Assembly: GCA_021613375.1 (NCBI GenBank)
Contig: CM038709.1
Span: 41,634,656 to 41,698,655, forward strand
DNA: 64,000 nucleotides
Origin: Megaleporinus macrocephalus
Lineage: Eukaryota; Chordata; Actinopteri; Characiformes; Anostomidae
Direction: 5' to 3'
This document shows, in pieces, positions 32,217 to 42,829 of the stretch. The position numbers and the translations under genes were made by a program. The notes under the pieces were generated by a model, which was not told the DNA's origin, made no database searches, and was given only the letters and a program-made list of their open reading frames with translations. How positions within the stretch are numbered: position 1 is the stretch's first letter; each line of letters opens with the position of its first letter.

Positions 32217-33340
32217 GATTTAACAGAACGGGCAGTTAGTGTTCTCCTCCATGCATGTTGAGCTGGTACTGCAAACACTGCTTTTTAATCATTTTCTATG
32301 GCAAATTATGTTGGCAGACACTTACAATGCAATGAAATAGATGAATAATATTCAAACATTATAGGCTATCAAAGAAAATATCAGCCATTGATAACATTAA
32401 GCCTCGTGAGGGCAAAGCTCAAGCTGTGCCTGTTGTTAAACTATCATGTCTCTCGTATAAATCATGTTCAGATTGCAACTGCTGGCATATTATGACTTGA
32501 AGTGATGGCTGGCACGCGTCGCTCGGCTCAGTCATCCTGCAGTTTAGACCAGAAAATGTTCTCATCCCTCACTTTTGATGAGCTCTGCTATTCAGAAGGC
32601 AATGTTCCCCACTACTGCTGCCATCTGTGAGAAAATTTGTTACTCCGGCTTGTCCGCTTCTCTCTCGGTCGGTGTAATTAGGCTATGTTGCTTCGTTGCT
32701 TTGAGCCAGTTGGTCACCACTAACTAAGTGTCTAAAGGATCCAACTCTGAGCACATGTACCATAATGTGAAAAAGTCAGAAACCATCATTCATTTATTAA
32801 CTCTTAGTTTGTAACTTTAGTTTGTAGTACAAGTGGATCGAGGGACTGGATCTGGGCGGCTTCCATCTGGAGCTACAAGGCCAGGTCCCTCTCGTTTTTA
32901 GCTATGGTAGGACTGATAGGCCTGAGGAACAGGCAAGGAGATGGTGGATAATAAAAAACTCTTGGTCACACCGAATGCAGAGATATACATGTATAGGGTG
33001 TTAGATTGGAAGGAGAAGAGGTCTCAGGCATGGTCCTCCTCTCAGATATCAGTTATTCCATAACTTTATTAAAATGCAGAGAACATAACTTTGGAAGACA
33101 TGTTGGACCAACAAAACTGTCTCCATTGTCCAAACCATGGTTGTCCGTCCTTACACTATGAGAAGACAGTTTCACACCATGGCACTGAAAGGATATGTAG
33201 CTGTTCAAGAGGCTCCTCACTGAGAAAATTAGATAGAAAATTTGTTTACTATTGTCCAAAATTGCACATCTAAGATGTAAATGCAACCAATTTCTAAAAC
33301 TGAACTTTGGAGGTTCAGTTTGTCAGTGTTCAGGACCCCC
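32217..33340. other. Unique DNA; candidate conserved block 32395-32720
   Basis: 32395-32720 is non-repetitive and mixed in composition (GGCACGCGTCGCTCGGCTCA, GGTGTAATTAGGC). 33040-33290 has short frames on both strands with no domain. Confidence 0.3.
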
Positions 33341-33372
33341 AAAGGCAAGGGTGTAGGAGCGGGTTTGACATT

Positions 33373-33387
33373 GGGGGGGGGGGGGGG
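33373..33387 (+). repeat. G15 homopolymer
   Basis: Fifteen consecutive G. It lies in a GACATTGGGG context common in fish dispersed repeats. Confidence 0.95.
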
Positions 33388-34182
33388 CACATTTGCTAAT
33401 ATGAATCAAAGCCCACCCTATCCTCTAAAATATTAGCTATAACCTGATTCCAATTAAAGATCACTTTACAAACTAAACTAGATACTTCACATTACATGGT
33501 ACTGCTGTCAGAAAACTTTTAAACTATACATGCAATGTCTGGATTATATACACATATAACGGAAAATATACATTATCATTTTCTTTGGTGGCATAATGCT
33601 GAAATGAAATGACAAAACAATGTATGTAAAAGTTTCCTGACTAGACAAGACTAACATTAATGTTAGACAGTAAGGCTGTGTCCCAAACAGCACCCTCTGG
33701 AACATTACATACTGCACTACTGACAGCACTTCTAACGATGGTGTTCTTTTATTTATTCATTAATTTATTGATTTTATTTATTATATTTAATTTGTATTGT
33801 ATTAAGTGTAGTAGCAGTCTGGGGCGTGGCCAGAGAGTAATGTAACTTTACCTTTCAGAGTGCTTTCTGAGTGAAGTTAATATAAATGTTTACTAACCCA
33901 AACCCTCCTAGTCTGTTACCATAACACCACATTATACTAAAGCTGTTGCATTGCAGTATATATGGTCACCGTTGCTATTCATTGCTCTCATTACTGACCT
34001 CACGTTTGAAGTTGGTGTGAGCTACCCAACGCTCCAGCGAGGCGAGAGCTCGACTCAGTGAAGCTGCTGACTGCAGAATATTTTTGAACAGGCATCTCAA
34101 CACAAACCTTAACAAAGTTAAAGACCACCTAACAACCAGATCCTGTTGCTAACAACAAACACATTGCGTACGTTGCCAATAT
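33388..34182. other. AT-rich DNA with hAT-like end near 33675
   Basis: GGCTGTGTCCCAAACAGCAC followed by ACATACTGCACTAC resembles the ends of fish hAT-type MITEs, but no partner end is evident. The rest is unrecognised. Confidence 0.35.
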
Positions 34183-34666
34183 GGATCATTCTCAGCACTG
34201 CAGTGTCACTGTATGGTGGTGGTGGTGTCTTAGTTTGTGTTGTGCTGGTGTGAGTGGATCAGGCACAGCAGTGCTGCTGCTATAATGTTTAAACACCTCA
34301 GTGTCACTGCTGGACTGAGAATCGTCCACCAACCAAAACTATACAGCAGCCAACAGTGTCCTATGGACAGCGTCCTGTGAGCAATGATGAAGGTCTAGAA
34401 AACAAAAGCTATGCAGCAGCAGATGAGCTATCATCTCTGACTTTACATCTACACTGTGGACCTGAAAGTAGGCATGTCTGGACAGTGGACATAGTGTTTA
34501 AAAACTGATCCACTCACACTAGCACAACACACACTAACACACCACCACCACATCAGTGTCACTGCAATGCTGAGAATGACCCTCCAACTGATATAATACC
34601 TGCCTTGTGTTGGTTCTGTGGGGGTCCTGACCAAAGACAGTATATAAAGAGACATATAGGCTACAG
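34183..34666. mobile_element. Palindromic dispersed repeat (family B), copy 3, left part
   Basis: The left arm (GGATCATTCTCAGCACTGCA to GTGAGTGGATCAGGC, 34183-34266) is inverted at 34507-34582 (TGATCCACTCACACTAGC to GCTGAGAATGAC), around a core of about 240 bp. It continues through GGTCCTGACC to CTACAGTCTGTAAG, where a hAT element has inserted. Confidence 0.88.
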
Positions 34667-34674
34667 TCTGTAAG
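34667..34674. other. 8 bp target-site duplication, left (TCTGTAAG)
   Basis: Identical to 35957-35964 and part of the family B sequence CAGTCTGTAAGTGTAG, which is uninterrupted at 23.83 kb (inverted there). Confidence 0.85.
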
Positions 34675-35026
34675 TAGAGTGACCACCTGTCCCGCTTTAC
34701 GTTGCCTTGTCCTGCATCGTGCAAATCAAGCATGCTGTCCCACTTTTTCATTCGCCCCTACCTAACTGAAAATAGAACACGGACATGTCTGTGGCTAGGC
34801 TTGCTCTTCACTTTTGTTAAAAAAAAAGGCGGTAGTCGACAGGCTGAGTCGTATGTCAATCAAGCTATTCACACGTACACAAACGTCTCCTCAACATTGT
34901 CAACAATCTCAAATTTGAGAGCACGCTGTTCCGTCAGGTTAGGCAGCCGAAAAAGATGTCGTTTAAGTAGCGAATGGACCGCAACATACATGCAAATTTC
35001 TTATTAAACCAAAAGACCCCCAGCTT

Positions 35027-35210
35027 GATAAAATTTCTGCAGCAGAAGTGATGAGCATTTATCACACAGTACAACATATTGATTCATATCGCTCTACCGA
35101 CTGCAATAACAAATTATCCCCTGTTTTACCCCCAAATTTCCCCATTTTTACAGACTCTGAGATGGCAAAGAAAATTATTTTGGTTACCTTATTTGCACTG
35201 AAATTAGGCT
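35027..35210 (+). pseudogene. hAT transposase fragment
   Basis: The frame reads KISAAEVMSIYHTVQHIDSY, then STDCNNKLSP and FTDSEMAKKI, and ends at TAG. This pattern (AAEV..YHTV.H..SY...DC..KL) resembles the N-terminal part of a hAT-family transposase found in fish and some domesticated vertebrate genes. No catalytic region is present. Confidence 0.5.
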
Positions 35211-35426
35211 AGGCAAAATATTTTGTTCAACTTAAATAGGCTAGGCCTGATATTTTTTGATCAAAGTTGAATTTGATCAAAACTGAGAACATACCTTTAG
35301 TTGGTTCTTTGGACAGTTGACTATTTTGATAGTCCCAATAAAAAAAAAAAGATGTTGCAAAATTAGTGTTTTGTCTTGTATAGGCCTTAAACTGTAGCAA
35401 CCTTGGGCTATGTTTTAGGTCTTAAT

Positions 35427-35619
35427 TGTCACAGCTGAGTAGCGGAGAGACGAGGTTGGACACAATCGCGAGCTTTTAAAATAAACAATACTTATAATTA
35501 AACATAAACACAAACAATAAGGCAAACAGACGGAATACAAATACATTAAGACAACTAACACAACACATCTAAAGACACCTATCCAGACAATGACCAACAA
35601 AGACATAGGGCAAACACTG

Positions 35620-35658
<39 letters not shown>

Positions 35659-35800
35659 GAACTAACAAGAGGGAACAGGTGACAAGACTAAACATCAATG
35701 GGGAACAGGTGTGCGAGGCATGGCAAGGGCAGAGCACGTGACAAAACAGAAACACATGGACGGGACGTAAACAAAGGCACATGGACGGGCAGGCGTGACA
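35427..35800 (-). mobile_element. LTR-like insertion (solo-LTR candidate), 374 bp
   Basis: Begins TGTCACAGCTGAG and ends GCAGGCGTGACA, flanked on both sides by TTAAT (35422-35426 and 35801-35805). TG...CA ends and a 5 bp target duplication are features of an LTR left after recombination. A piggyBac-type reading (TTAA target) is the alternative. A (TA)n run occupies 35622-35655. It carries no gene. The strand is a guess from the TTATTTTAAAA-like tail. Confidence 0.65.
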
Positions 35801-35956
35801 TTAATCTTTTGGTCAGTGGGGTTAAAGGGCAAAAATTTCTTGGTAAATTAGATAGAGATTATATTTTAAACTTAAAATTATAATGTCTGTCCCACATTGT
35901 CCCACTTAAACTTGCTACTTGTCCCACATTTTGTCTGTCTGGAGGTGGTCACCCTA

Positions 35957-35964
35957 TCTGTAAG
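35957..35964. other. 8 bp target-site duplication, right (TCTGTAAG)
   Basis: Second copy of the hAT target duplication. The host repeat continues as TGTAGACCTG. Confidence 0.85.
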
Positions 35965-35975
35965 TGTAGACCTGC

Positions 35976-36175
35976 AAAGTGCTCAAATTTATTTGTATAG
36001 CACTTTTAACAACTGATGTCATCACAAAGCAGCTTTACAGGAATTTAGTGATAAGAAAAGTTCAATAGAGCTTAAATAAACCTCAGAAGTGGCAAGGAAA
36101 AACTCCCCCAGAACTGGAGGAAGAAACCTTGAGAAGAACCAAGACCTATCCTCCTCAAACCCTCATATGGTAAGT
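35976..36175 (+). repeat. Teleost TTTATTTGTATAGC-type dispersed repeat
   Basis: AAATTTATTTGTATAGCACT, AAAGCAGCTTTACAGGAATT, AGTGGCAAGGAAAAACTCCC, AGAAACCTTGAGAAGAACCA. I know this as one of the most common fish repeats. It is shortened here. Confidence 0.8.
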
Positions 36176-36400
36176 GTATATTTAGTTGTTGAGGCCTGTG
36201 TGTACTTCTCTGTTAATTGTTAGTGTTTTGCTTGTTTTTTCTTGACACTGAAAAATGAATAATTTGTACTTAATGGCTGTTTTGACTGGAAATCAAATAA
36301 ACGAGCTGGTGCTCTCTGACCTCTTGCACAATAGTGCACAAATTTGGTTTACAGCCACCTTAAATTGCAGTTGACCTACTCGATCCAGCCCCACACTGAC
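36176..36400. other. Unique AT-rich spacer
   Basis: Nothing recognised. Confidence 0.35.
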
Positions 36401-37345
36401 AGCTTAGCTTAGCGTTTTGCATGCTTGATCGGTTCATGCCGTTGCAATCTGTTACCACTCCCACCGGCGAGGGAAAGTTGGGAGGCTTTCTGCTTCGGCG
36501 CTACATTCCGCACTACGTCTTCGTTCGCAGCTTCCAGTTAACTGGCTTTGTCTTTGGTTCCGATTCCATTACGCTCCTCCATTCTCCTCCCAACAGCTTA
36601 TCAGCACATCCCATCTTCTATCGCTCCACTTCCCTTCATCTATCAGTCTTTCTTTTGTCTCATCCTTCACTTTCTCTGATTGCTAACCTTTTCCCAGAAA
36701 TCACTTCAGTCCGTCTCTTGATTAAAACCCCAGACGGAGTGTTTCGCTTCACCTTGGTCCCGTGTGAAAGCCTTGCTCTTTCCTTGGCCGGCGGAGGGAT
36801 GAGAAGAAAAGGAGGAGGCGAGGATGACCTCTCTGTTTACATGCGGCCGGTGCCACCTCCCTGCCGAGGCATTGATGTGGAGAGGAGCAAAGGGAAGGTG
36901 CTTTGACGAGGGTGCGTGGGAGAGAAGTCAAGAGCTTCTCGGGAGATCTCGGCCAAAAATGGAGCCCGCGGGAGGCCGAGGTCTTATTTTTGTGGGTTTT
37001 CTTTTTTTTTTTTCTTACTTTCGTCCTATCTGCCGAGCCTTCGCTCTCGGATTCAGAGAGAGGGTTTGACTTTTAGCTCGATGGGAGGCCGAGACGGTCC
37101 TGAAGCTTAGGGGCACCGCGAGGTAGGGAGACTACTGCCTTGTGTATGCGCGAGAGAATTCCACTTTGTGTATTTGTGACATACAAACCCAGCACGTCGC
37201 TAATCTGCTCTTATTAAAAGCTTCTCTGGCGGAATCCCTCTTCACGTCTCCCCAGGACCCAGGCCGATGGGTGTTTAACGTCTTGGGCCAGACAACGCCC
37301 CCATTGTGTCCCGGTTGCATTCATTCCCTTCAAATTTGAATCTGT
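36401..37345. other. GC-rich unique block with a 161-codon open frame
   Basis: The longest open frame outside repeats (36421-36906, plus strand) starts MLDRFMPLQSVTTPTGEGKL. I recognise no domain. Its middle is Ser/Leu-rich with a possible hydrophobic stretch (residues about 55-95), and its end is basic and Gly-rich. The start codon context is ordinary. Overlapping frames on both strands suggest a GC effect. It could be a regulatory block, an unspliced non-coding transcript or an unknown gene. Confidence 0.2.
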
Positions 37346-37379
37346 GGTGCATTCTCTCGACCTCAGTGCTCCTCCTGAT

Positions 37380-37560
37380 GGACAGCCTAGGTACTGCATG
37401 GCAGTTTCTTGGGGTCCTTTACAGGATTCTTTGCCAGTAAAAAACACTTTTAGTGTCCATGGAGAACCTTTCTGTGGTTGGAACATAGAAAAAAGAACTT
37501 TAAGATTAAGATTTGATGAGTCTCAACAATAATATAAAGGTTCTGAACTTTAAAGCCGCT
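37380..37560. repeat. AGAACC/GGTTCT-type dispersed repeat, copy 2
   Basis: GGTCCTTTACAGGATTCTTT, CATGGAGAACCTTTCTGTGG and AAAGGTTCTGAACTTT. Related to 4445, 53450 and 55150. Confidence 0.5.
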
Positions 37561-37672
37561 GGGGGATATGATTTTGTATGTAGGAATGAAAAAGAATTAA
37601 AACTTCATTTTGACCAAGAAGAAAAAAAAAGAAAACAATAATTTATGGTACAATATAGGTGATATATATATA

Positions 37673-38193
37673 CACACTACCGCTCAAAAGTTTAGGATCA
37701 CTTTAGAATTTCATTTTATGCAATTCATGCAATTCACAAACTATATTGTCCATTTCAAAATTAATGTAAGTGTATCAGATGATTTTTAAAGAATAAAAAT
37801 GTTTGTATTAAAGTCTATTTTTGTATAGAGACTTATTTTACATATAGTCCTATTATCAGTAATTCTCAGTCCTCTGTCTAAATCTCCTGGTACTGCCGCC
37901 AATCCAAGTTAAGGATGTTATTGGGCTAATTGTTTGTTAGGACACTCTTGCTCAATTGTGATTCACAGCTGAAAAACAATCTACTAATAAGTGAGTATAA
38001 AAGGGAACAACATTCTAGATTAGTTTAGTATCTGAAGCATCAGCAGTTGATGGCTTGCTGACCGGCTCACAATGACCAGAAAGAAACAACTTTCTTTAGA
38101 AATCCGTCAGTCCATTGTTGTGTTAAGGAAGGAAGATACTCCATTGAAAACAAGAACATTTCACTGTGATCCCAAACTTTTGAGCGGTAGTGT
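37673..38193 (+). mobile_element. Tc1-derived MITE, family C, copy 2
   Basis: About 520 bp, ends ACACTACCGCTCAAAAGTTT and, inverted, ACACTACCGCTCAAAAGTTT, identical over the outer 20 bases. A TATA-like GAGTATAAAAGGG lies at 37993. An ATG at 38072 opens MTRKKQLSLEIRQSIVVLRK, which resembles the N-terminal helix of Tc1-like transposases. After about 25 codons the sequence runs into the right terminal repeat, so the rest of the gene is deleted. Confidence 0.92.
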
Positions 38194-38261
38194 ATATAAT
38201 AACTGCATTATTAAGATGGCAGTGTTTATGATTGAAGTCATATTGTCTTTATATATTCTTT

Positions 38262-38714
38262 ATATATAAAAGTTTTAGGTACTTGGGGACTTTATTATGT
38301 ATAATATTATATATATTATATTTGATGGAAAACATGTATGTACATATTTTTAAAGATATTCAAACAGTATTAATAGAGTAACCCAGTATTGTTTACAGTT
38401 CTCATCTAATACCTGCTATGACTGCTCAGTACTTCATTAAGCTAAATCAAGATTGCTGCTGAAGGAACTGAATACATTCATACAATGTCTGGGGCGTCCA
38501 GGAGAAATCTGGAACTACACTTTGTTCTTCAAACAGGAGCTCATGATATGATCTACTTCTCTCACAATAAGATATTCATGTTACTTTGTGTTGTATGTAT
38601 GCTTATTTATCTGTTCTAATGCTATCTGGTGGTGAAATTTATTTATCACTTATTGATAAGATAACGGCTTTTAAACTATCAGCTTCGGTGCCTCAGACCT
38701 TTGCACAGTAGTGT
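38262..38714 (+). mobile_element. Tc1-type element, family D, fuller copy
   Basis: Left end AAAAGTTTTAGGTACTTGGG. Right end, inverted, TACACTACTGTGCAAAGGTC. The interior shares CTCATCTAATACCTGCTATG and GCTCAGTACTTCATTAAGCT with 9226-9525. No transposase frame. Confidence 0.78.
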
Positions 38715-38788
38715 ACTTATTGGGCCCTAAGTGACCGTAGATACCCCAGAAACTATACATCCAAGCCATGGACCATTTTTTTTAAATT

Positions 38789-38793
<5 letters not shown>

Positions 38794-38872
<79 letters not shown>
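38794..38872. repeat. (TA)n microsatellite
   Basis: About 39 uninterrupted TA units. Confidence 0.98.
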
Positions 38873-38873
<1 letters not shown>

Positions 38874-39045
38874 CATGTATATATAAACAACATCTGTTTA
38901 CATGGTGTATTATTGAAATTCTCAATATATGCTTTTCCTTTATTATAGTTTCTACATTCAATGATGTAGAGGTCTGGAATTCGGGGTGGCGAGTTGTTTT
39001 ACTTGTGTTTCTTTGACCCACCCCGTCCTTCCTCAGATATATGGC

Positions 39046-39271
39046 TATATATCTTCACTGTTTAAACAGAAAACTATATGTCTCCATTTTTATTATTTTG
39101 TATAATTTGAACAGAACAGCTGCTTTTTATATCCTGTGAAAGTTTCATGATGGATGGACCAATAGAAATTTCTTTACATTAACTTACATTAAAAGTAAAG
39201 ACGGTTTTAGTTCTCTTCTGTTAAGTTACTATTTTAGAGATACTTGTTTTTCTTTGGACAGTGATGACATA
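39046..39271 (+). mobile_element. MITE family A, copy 4
   Basis: Core GATGGATGGACCAATAGAAA, right end TTTTTCTTTGGACAGTGATG. The left TIR is diverged, and the core is shortened by about 30 bp after the CCAATAGAAA block. Confidence 0.8.
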
Positions 39272-39520
39272 TTTCTTCAGAAAAATCCTGAAAAAGAAAT
39301 AATTAGTATGGAAATAAAACACACAGCAGATCCCTCACTGCTGTATATATATCCCTATACTGCTGTAGATGGTGCCGGTTGTCTTGATGGAGGTCTGACA
39401 CACTTCCTCTATCACCTGCTCCACTCACCCGGGTTATGACTGCTTGGTATGTATATACAGATATTTAGTCTCTAGAGGGGGGAAAAAATGGAGAAATAAA
39501 AAAAGCAAAAGCCCATTTCC
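39272..39520. other. Unique spacer
   Basis: Nothing recognised. Confidence 0.35.
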
Positions 39521-40085
39521 CCCGAGCAGTGGCTGACCTCTTAGGTAGAGGAACGTCCCTCCATTTAGATGTCCTTTGAACCATGAAAATGGACGCATGA
39601 GCAACATTGCAGCGCATAAACTATTCATGCCGGGTTTGTTGTGATGCTCCCATTTGTGGGCTCGCTCCGTGGCAATCAGGCAGCTGAAATAAAAGTTGGA
39701 AATGGACAAAAAAGGCAGGGAGTAAAAAACAAACCCTAAAACATTCAGATTGTCTGTAAATGCATTTGCTTGTTGCCGGTTAGTAAATGCACAGGGCCAT
39801 GTCTTTGGAAAATGGAAATGGATTAGTCGTTTTCATGTCAGCGTGCTGAGACCCCTTTTAAAAGCTCAGAGCCGCACTTTATTTGCAATGGAGTAAATAA
39901 TAAGAGGAAATAAAAGCAGGGCCGAAAATACAGACGGACAAATAACGCCGGCGGAGAAAATAAAGGGGAAAAGCAACTCTTTGCCTTTTGAGCGGATTTT
40001 AGCATTGATATTTTATTGAATGCTACTTTGTTGAGTAAATAATGGATGGATTGTGGACATTAGGTTCACAGCAGATTCTGTGTTT
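39521..40085. other. Candidate conserved non-coding block
   Basis: About 550 bp of non-repetitive DNA with CGCATAAACTATTCATGCCG near 39614, TTTATTTGCAATGGAGTAAA near 39879 and AATAACGCCGGCGGAGAAAA near 39942. Octamer-like ATTTGCAT-type words occur. No splice-flanked exon is visible. Confidence 0.35.
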
Positions 40086-40430
40086 TTTTTTTTTTTAGTG
40101 GGAATATCTATTTTTTTTTTATTTTATTTATTTATCTAGTTAAAAATACCCACATCCATGGTTCCCCAGATAACTGTATTCCCGTTAAAACTGTTGTAGC
40201 ATACTATAACAGTAAAACTATTTACTATACTATACTATTTACTATAGTTACTATATATACTATAAATAAAACATCAATAAACTATATTTATATAAGCATA
40301 TATGCCTTTGGACTGATCTTGCCATATTAAGTAATTACTCATCAGCAAAGTTAATCCATAATAAACTTTTATTTATTAATTTATTTATTTTATCATTTAT
40401 AATTGTAACTTAAAAAGTAATGCAGTGCAG
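40086..40430. other. AT-rich low-complexity DNA
   Basis: T-runs at 40084 and 40111, and TATACTATTTACTATA words near 40200-40260. Confidence 0.5.
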
Positions 40431-40564
40431 TTTTATATGCTATATGCTAAATTCCCCAAAATGTATATTAAGTTGCTGTACTATGTACTATAATGTACTG
40501 TAATGTTCTATAATGTACTGTAATGTTCTATAATGTATTGTAATGTTTTGTAATGTAATGTAAC

Positions 40565-40690
40565 GTAATGCTCTTTATATCCTGTGAAAGTTTCAAGATA
40601 AATGGACCAATAAAAATGTCCCAGAATGACTTGGAATAAACCCTCTTTTTTATGAACTTACTTTGAAAGTAAAGAAAGTTTTGTAACTTA
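40565..40690 (+). mobile_element. MITE family A, copy 5 (partial)
   Basis: CTTTATATCCTGTGAAAGTT, AAATGGACCAATAAAAATGT, CTTACTTTGAAAGTAAAG. Both TIRs are missing. Confidence 0.78.
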
Positions 40691-40904
40691 TACAATGTAC
40701 TATAAAATGTAAAGTACTATATGCTAGATTCCCAAAAATCTAGTTGCTGTATTTGGTATGTTACGTTTATTGGAATATTATTGACTGTAATGTATTGTAA
40801 TGTTCTGTAATGTACTATAATGTACTGTAATGTATTGCAATGTATTGTAACATTCTGTAATGTACTGTAATGTACTGTAATGTATTGTAATGTACTGTAA
40901 TGTT

Positions 40905-41035
40905 CTGCTCTTTATATCCTGTGAAAGTTTTTTATGATAAATGGATGAATAGAAATGTCCCTGAATGGCTTGAAATAAACCCTCTTTACATTACCTTACA
41001 TTGAAAGTCAAGACTTTTGCAAGTTTGTTACAATG
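40905..41035 (+). mobile_element. MITE family A, copy 6 (partial)
   Basis: Same truncation points as copy 5, so it arose by duplication of the block rather than by independent insertion. Confidence 0.78.
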
Positions 41036-41194
41036 TAGATTGAAACAGTATATGCTAGATTCCCCAAAATGTATATTAAGTTGCTGTGTTTGGTATTTTA
41101 AGTTTATTGGAATGTTATTCACTGTAAAGTACTGCTATGTACATTACAGTATTCAGCTTCAAGATTTGATCACCACTTTTGAAATATTCCATTG

Positions 41195-41400
41195 TTTAGG
41201 CCAGATTATTTTTTTCCTAGTCATTTAAATTTACAAGATGTTCTGAATATATTCATTTCTTCACATCATCTTAAAAAACGTCATTATATTCCTGTGCATG
41301 TAACTAAACACGATCAAAACATTTACCAGCACACAAACCTGACATCTATTTTATCAGTAGGCTCGAGAGCCCCTAACCCCCCCATGTCATTTTAATTTAA
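41195..41400 (+). repeat. Unclassified dispersed repeat, copy 1
   Basis: CGTCATTATATTCCTGTGCA, then CACGATCAAAACATTTACC and CATGTCATTTTAATTTAAAA match 42398-42535 with moderate divergence. Confidence 0.65.
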
Positions 41401-42010
41401 AACTTGATTGAGGTCGTCGACTAACGATTAGTCTGCATTAGACATCATTAAAGGATAACAGCAGTGTAAACTTCTCAAGTCTTTGATCCTAAAACACAAC
41501 ACAGTGATTAGCTCCTCCGGCTCAGCCAAAACAACAACAACAGTCTAGCTCGTCTGTCAGATGTTAAGTGTCATTTTGGCCATTCAGGTCTGAAGCCTGT
41601 GCTAAATGTTTTAAACAGCCTTTACTTCAGCACAGACAAAATAAAAACAGGAGCTCAAGAGAGTGAGTGAGTGAGTGAGTGTGTAGAAGATTCAATGTTT
41701 CAACAGTTTAGTCTGTTAGCGAAAGATTTTAAAACCCAGTCGAGTGGTTCAGTTGAACTAAACGGCTGTTCTAAAGAACAAGAAAGTGCATTGTTTCAGA
41801 GATATTTGTAATAATTAACTAGAAGGAAACCTACAGTGTTTATATATACAGAAGGAGTTGTACAGCAGTGAGGTTCTCCAGTTCTCCGGTCACTTTGTCA
41901 CATTCCTGCAGGGTTTGAGGTTTGGAATATTCGGCCCAGCTGAACTGTAAATACTGCACAGCAGCAGTAAAGCAGCGGAGCAGCACGGCGGTTAGTTTTA
42001 ACATTTCGTC
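41401..42010. other. Unassigned DNA with GTCGTCGACTAACGATTAGT end-like motif
   Basis: The 41411-41435 motif GAGGTCGTCGACTAACGATT resembles ends of fish hAT-like elements. Short (GAGT)n lies at 41662-41680. No frame of interest. Confidence 0.35.
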
Positions 42011-42560
42011 TTTCTTTCACATGCAGGCAAAGGGATATTTTTGTTAAATCTAAAGTAAAATATAAAATTAAAGGTAACTTTTCTTGTCAAAATTGGAATT
42101 TCTCTTGTAAAGTTCTATATTAATTCTGTTACATACATTTGAAATGTATGATATGGTATGAATTAAAGTCAAGTATATTGATAATAGTTGGTTTCTATGG
42201 GTTTGGCCTAAAACTAAAACACAGTTGAAAAGTATTATTATTATTATTATTGATCAATTTAATTAAATTCTGTGGCAATTTTGAGCCAATAAAAATAGGA
42301 ATATAAAATAAAATAAAAAATAATAAAGAAAAAAAAAATAATGTAATTTTTTCTGAATATGCATATATATTTTCTGGCTTTTAAACAAATATATGGTTGG
42401 AGTCATTATATTCCCATTTATACAATTAAGCATGATCAAGACATTTAACCGGAACACAAACCCGATGAGTTACATCTTATTTCCATTTTTTGTCAAGACC
42501 CCCCAAAAACCCTACATATCATTTTAATTTAAAAGTAATAAAATTAAAAAAAATAGAATG
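42011..42560. repeat. AT-rich DNA with repeat copy 2 (42398-42535)
   Basis: The right part repeats 41280-41395. 42290-42345 is A-rich low complexity. Confidence 0.55.
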
Positions 42561-42829
42561 GAAAATAGTGGGCTTGCATGCCAGGCCGGCGACCACACCA
42601 GGAATATATGTTCTCATCCCATTTTTCCAGATGTACAGTGTATTAGCAGTGCCGTATTAGATTAGGTAGCAGTTACGCTGTACCGTCCTGCGTAAGTGCA
42701 GGTACTTGTCATGGGGACAGCTAACTCTGAGTGACATCAGACTTTCTTATAATGGTTTTTGGAAACTTGTAACGCACTGAAACCTTTTTTTGGTGAAGAA
42801 ATAAAATCCATTTTCATTCCTGACTATCA

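Larger units (their letters stand above)
34675..35956. mobile_element. hAT-type transposon, 1282 bp, with nested insertion
   Basis: Ends are TAGAGTGACCACCTG and, inverted, TAGGGTGACCACCTC, flanked by the 8 bp duplication TCTGTAAG. These lengths are diagnostic of hAT elements. Internally it holds a transposase relic (35027-35210) and an inserted 374 bp LTR-like element (35427-35800). Without that insertion the element is only about 900 bp and so is non-autonomous. Confidence 0.88.
40431..41130 (+). repeat. Tandem array carrying MITE A copies, about 2.5 units
   Basis: TATGCTA(A/G)ATTCCC(C/A)AAAA occurs at about 40440, 40719 and 41049. Between the marks come a run of about 10 bp repeats (TGTAATGTAC, TGTAATGTTC; 40485-40565 and 40780-40905) and then a partial family A MITE. 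The whole block is a tandem duplication of about 300 bp that includes the MITE. Confidence 0.85.

Noticed and set aside
33373..33387. G15 as a G-quadruplex regulatory element
   Set aside because: A single homopolymer in a repeat context; length may be a sequencing artefact and no promoter is nearby.
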